A stretch of 26,209 bases of DNA from Haladaptatiplasma sp964454575 (lineage in GTDB: Archaea > Thermoplasmatota > Thermoplasmata > Halarchaeoplasmatales > Halarchaeoplasmataceae), in assembly GCA_964454575.1 (NCBI GenBank), contig CAYVTG010000021.1, positions 1 through 26,209 of the forward strand, read 5' to 3'. The notes below the pieces were generated by a model that was not told the origin of the DNA, ran no database searches, and worked only from the letters and a program-made list of their open reading frames with translations. Shown piece after piece: positions 24,404 through 26,209 of this stretch (the stretch's first letter is position 1; each line of letters begins with the position of its first letter). The position numbers and the translations under genes were made by a program.

Positions 24404-24455
24404 ATGGGTTAAGAAATAATAAAATTTGCTAGTGTAGGAGATGAACGCCCTGTAT

Positions 24456-24477
24456 CCCCAAACCTAAAAGGTTGGGG
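24456..24477. repeat. Left-end subterminal hairpin of the IS element
   Basis: CCCCAA-A-CC and GGTTGGGG form an eight-base-pair stem with one bulged A and a TAAAA loop. Its outer CCCCAA/TTGGGG arms match the right-end hairpin. Confidence 0.75.
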
Positions 24478-24485
24478 AATTAGGG

Positions 24486-24637
24486 CTAGGAAAGTTTATT
24501 AAACTCGTGATCGAAAGGAATATCACAAATTCTTCATTATCAAAGGAGTTATACAAAGTCTGGTATTGCGATGATATATAACAGATGAACTACGGTCACC
24601 TGTTTCGCTGAGTGGGTATTTTATGGTCTATGGATAG
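24486..24637. other. Spacer between IS element and right double hairpin
   Basis: No gene, repeat or convincing structure is seen here. It is AT-rich and presumably original chromosomal spacer. Confidence 0.5.
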
Positions 24638-24735
24638 TTATAGTGGAAGACATTACTTATTTACAATTCGTTATGTCCTCCACTGCTAGTTAAAGACGTG
24701 AATTAATTCAATAAACGTTACGTCTTTAACTATAG
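24638..24735. repeat. Double-hairpin element, right copy
   Basis: There are two adjacent hairpins. In the first, AGTGGAAGACAT (24642-24653) pairs with ATGTCCTCCACT (24673-24684) with one mismatch. In the second, TAGTTAAAGACGT (24687-24699) pairs perfectly over 13 bases with ACGTCTTTAACTA (24720-24732), and its loop begins with the palindrome GAATTAATTC. Like the left copy, it starts with TTATAGTGG and ends with ACTATA, 91 bases later instead of 90. It lies 37 bases past the stop codon of the minus-strand zinc-ribbon protein gene, so it could also end that transcript. Confidence 0.7.
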
Positions 24736-24771
24736 CTAAGAAAGGATATCGGTAAAGAGAGTAGAATAAGA

Positions 24772-26209
24772 CTACTCTTCTTCATCCGAACTCTTAACCT
24801 TCTTTACCTTTTTCTTTACCTTTTTAGCTACTCTTTTTGGCTGCTTTTTTACCTTCTTTACTACCTTGGGAGGTGTATCTTCTGGCTTTTCTTCGGCTTC
24901 AGGTGCCTTGACCGTCTTCTTGACCACTTTTGGAGGTTCTTCTTTCGATGTCTCTGGTTCTTTGATCACTTTGCTCGGTGGAGCTTCCTTCACGGGAGGT
25001 TCTTTCTCTACCTCCTCTTCTTCAGAAGGTTGTTTTTTCTTCTCGGCCATGATCAGGGACGAACCGCACTTTTGACAGATAGCTTCGTCTACGGGGTTAA
25101 GCGAACCACACTCGGTGCACTCGATGCCACCGCGTCGGCGTTTTTCCTCTTCCTGCTCTAACCATTCGTCGAAAGATAGGTAACTCGGCTGCGCCATCCA
25201 CCAGTTCATGAATTCTTCCTCGGTGAATTCTTCTCCCAGCTCTTCCTTTGCCTTGTGTCGGTGTTTGTCCACAAATTTTTCGTATTGGCGTGTCATGGTC
25301 TCCTTATATTCCTCCATGGCAACGCCGGTGGTTATGAATTCCGCACCACAGTGTGGGCAGTTATCTGACTCTACAGGTATCCATTCGCCGCATTCACTGC
25401 ATTTTACGGTGTCCATCTCAAATTCTGTGTGACAGTTTGGACATTCGGTAGAATCTGCGGGTATAGTTGAGCCACAAGCACCACACTCTACCCATTCTCC
25501 TTCACCCTTGTATTTGAGGTAAAGGATCACACCTGCAACGCTGCCTGCAGCAGCTATTACAGCTATCAGTAAGATCCACCAAGGTATACCCGCTTTTTCT
25601 TCACCGGTAACCCTTATGGATCCTGCATCGATAAATCGACCATTTTCATGAACAGGTCTGAACCATAAATTGAATTCTCCAGATCTCTCTGGCGTTATTA
25701 TTTGCACGTTGAATGAGCCTGTGTCTCCGCTATTGGTAACAACACTGGTAACGGTTTCATTATCCGAGTCTACAAGGTATATCTCAACATCCATGTTAGT
25801 GATGGCTTTGCCATCTGTACGCTGTAGTCTGCCGGATATAAGAACAGCTTCTCCCATCTCTTGGTCTTCAAGGGGTATCTGTATGTTCGAAAAGCTCAAT
25901 TGCATACCTTCGATAGTGATAGTTCGAGATATGGATATGGACGGAACTGTGTTTTCCATCGAAGAGTTCAACGATATGGTTATGTCTCCGGTACCGCTCA
26001 CTATAGCGTCCCAAACAACGGTTATGTTCATTTCCTCGTCTACGTGCATATCGATAACTTCGCTGTGAATCATCATATCTTCGAAGGTTATCTCAAGACT
26101 TACGTTGAATAAATCCGTACCACCATTATTCACGGCAACCATGTGTATTGTGAGTTCGTCTCTCTCAACGGCTGTGTCATTTTCTATTGCAACTTCATCT
26201 ACCATCACT
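24772..26209 (-). CDS. Membrane-anchored surface protein with cytoplasmic zinc ribbons, N-terminus cut by window edge
   Basis: The visible 478 residues are the C-terminal part; the frame stays open to the window edge. First come CARDB-like and carboxypeptidase-regulatory-like beta domains (about 1-200). One membrane helix follows (208-230, preceded by GIPWW). The rest should be cytoplasmic: zinc ribbons with Cys242/245/256/259, Cys270/273/284/287 and Cys364/367/378/381. Between the second and third ribbon is a helical segment (about 295-358) with MNWWMAQ and SFDEWLEQEEEKRR. The protein ends in a Pro/Glu/Lys-rich tail and about 35 very Lys-rich residues. Function is unknown; the domain order suggests a sensor or scaffold linking the envelope to cytoplasmic partners. 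Residue numbers count from the edge. Confidence 0.8.
   Translation of the reverse strand, partial: VMVDEVAIENDTAVERDELTIHMVAVNNGGTDLFNVSLEITFEDMMIHSEVIDMHVDEEMNITVVWDAIVSGTGDITISLNSSMENTVPSISISRTITIEGMQLSFSNIQIPLEDQEMGEAVLISGRLQRTDGKAITNMDVEIYLVDSDNETVTSVVTNSGDTGSFNVQIITPERSGEFNLWFRPVHENGRFIDAGSIRVTGEEKAGIPWWILLIAVIAAAGSVAGVILYLKYKGEGEWVECGACGSTIPADSTECPNCHTEFEMDTVKCSECGEWIPVESDNCPHCGAEFITTGVAMEEYKETMTRQYEKFVDKHRHKAKEELGEEFTEEEFMNWWMAQPSYLSFDEWLEQEEEKRRRGGIECTECGSLNPVDEAICQKCGSSLIMAEKKKQPSEEEEVEKEPPVKEAPPSKVIKEPETSKEEPPKVVKKTVKAPEAEEKPEDTPPKVVKKVKKQPKRVAKKVKKKVKKVKSSDEEE

Larger units (their letters stand above)
23801..24485 (-). mobile_element. IS200/IS605-family insertion sequence (tnpA only)
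   Basis: A minus-strand Y1 transposase gene is bracketed by two short hairpins of similar sequence, typical subterminal structures of IS200/IS605 ends. At the right end CCCCAA-GGCT (23809-23818) pairs with AGCC-A-TTGGGG (23821-23831). At the left end CCCCAA-A-CC (24456-24464) pairs with GGTTGGGG (24470-24477). There are no terminal inverted repeats and no visible target duplication, as expected for single-strand transposition. No tnpB accompanies tnpA, so it is IS200-like. The exact cleavage points cannot be fixed by eye, so the borders are approximate to about 20 bases. Confidence 0.8.

Noticed and set aside
24203..24412. Plus-strand open frame opposite the transposase start
   Set aside because: It overlaps tnpA and its structured leader, with no start signal; tnpA has clear HUH and Tyr motifs.
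23801..24485. RAYT/REP system (REP-associated tyrosine transposase)
   Set aside because: The protein has the short IS200 type length and the element has ordinary IS200-like end hairpins. The flanking double hairpins lack the short GTAG/GGAG-marked REP form, so this was not claimed.
23703..24740. Integron attC-like recombination sites (paired imperfect palindromes)
   Set aside because: No integrase gene is present and the conserved RYYYAAC/GTTRRRY core boxes are not found in the right places in both copies; only one hairpin has a partial match.

Overview
The window looks like chromosomal DNA of a euryarchaeon, most likely of the Thermoplasmatota. The signs are archaeal: an aRF1-type release factor, separate PurS and small-type PurL, FlaI/FlaJ-type secretion proteins, PKD/CARDB surface proteins, TATA boxes about 25-40 bases before first genes, GGTGA/GAGGTG ribosome-binding sites inside operons, and heavy use of ATA, AGA and AGG codons. 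The phylum is inferred from gene style, not from a marker tree.

Layout. 1-180: hairpin-rich spacer. 182-3491: four-gene operon for a membrane-free flavin/iron-sulfur amino-acid dehydrogenase complex of the dye-linked L-proline dehydrogenase type. 3560-6132: purS-purL. 6133-6654: convergent unknown gene. 6655-7230: gene-free spacer with a candidate small structured RNA and a 120-bp tandem repeat interrupted by a 100-N assembly gap. 7231-7518: small coiled-coil protein (minus strand). 7657-8686: two-gene operon of a small unknown protein and a multi-pass membrane protein. 8758-11675: aRF1 and argS. 11718-14594: large surface protein (minus strand). 14755-14976: small basic Cys/His protein. 15042-17363: four-gene operon of two MgtE-type half transporters and two PhoU/TrkA-C regulators. 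17449-23604: five-gene type IV pilus/secretion-like operon with two ATPases flanking two TadC/FlaJ platform proteins, then a pilin-like protein. 23703-24740: an IS200/IS605 element lying between two double-hairpin elements. 24772-26209: the C-terminal part of a surface protein with cytoplasmic zinc ribbons, cut by the window edge.

How genes work together. The first operon should oxidise an amino or imino acid on the DAO-type subunit and pass electrons through FAD and iron-sulfur subunits. PurS and PurL form FGAM synthase, with PurQ missing from the window. aRF1-argS is a translation operon. The mgtE-type pair should form one heteromeric cation permease controlled by the paired PhoU/TrkA-C proteins. 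The two ATPase/platform pairs suggest one pilus or secretion machine with two motors.

Most worth a second look: the candidate RNA at 6809-6883, the collapsed repeat at the gap, the two matching double hairpins around the IS element, the nested leader hairpin of the transposase, and the dual-ATPase pilus-like operon.
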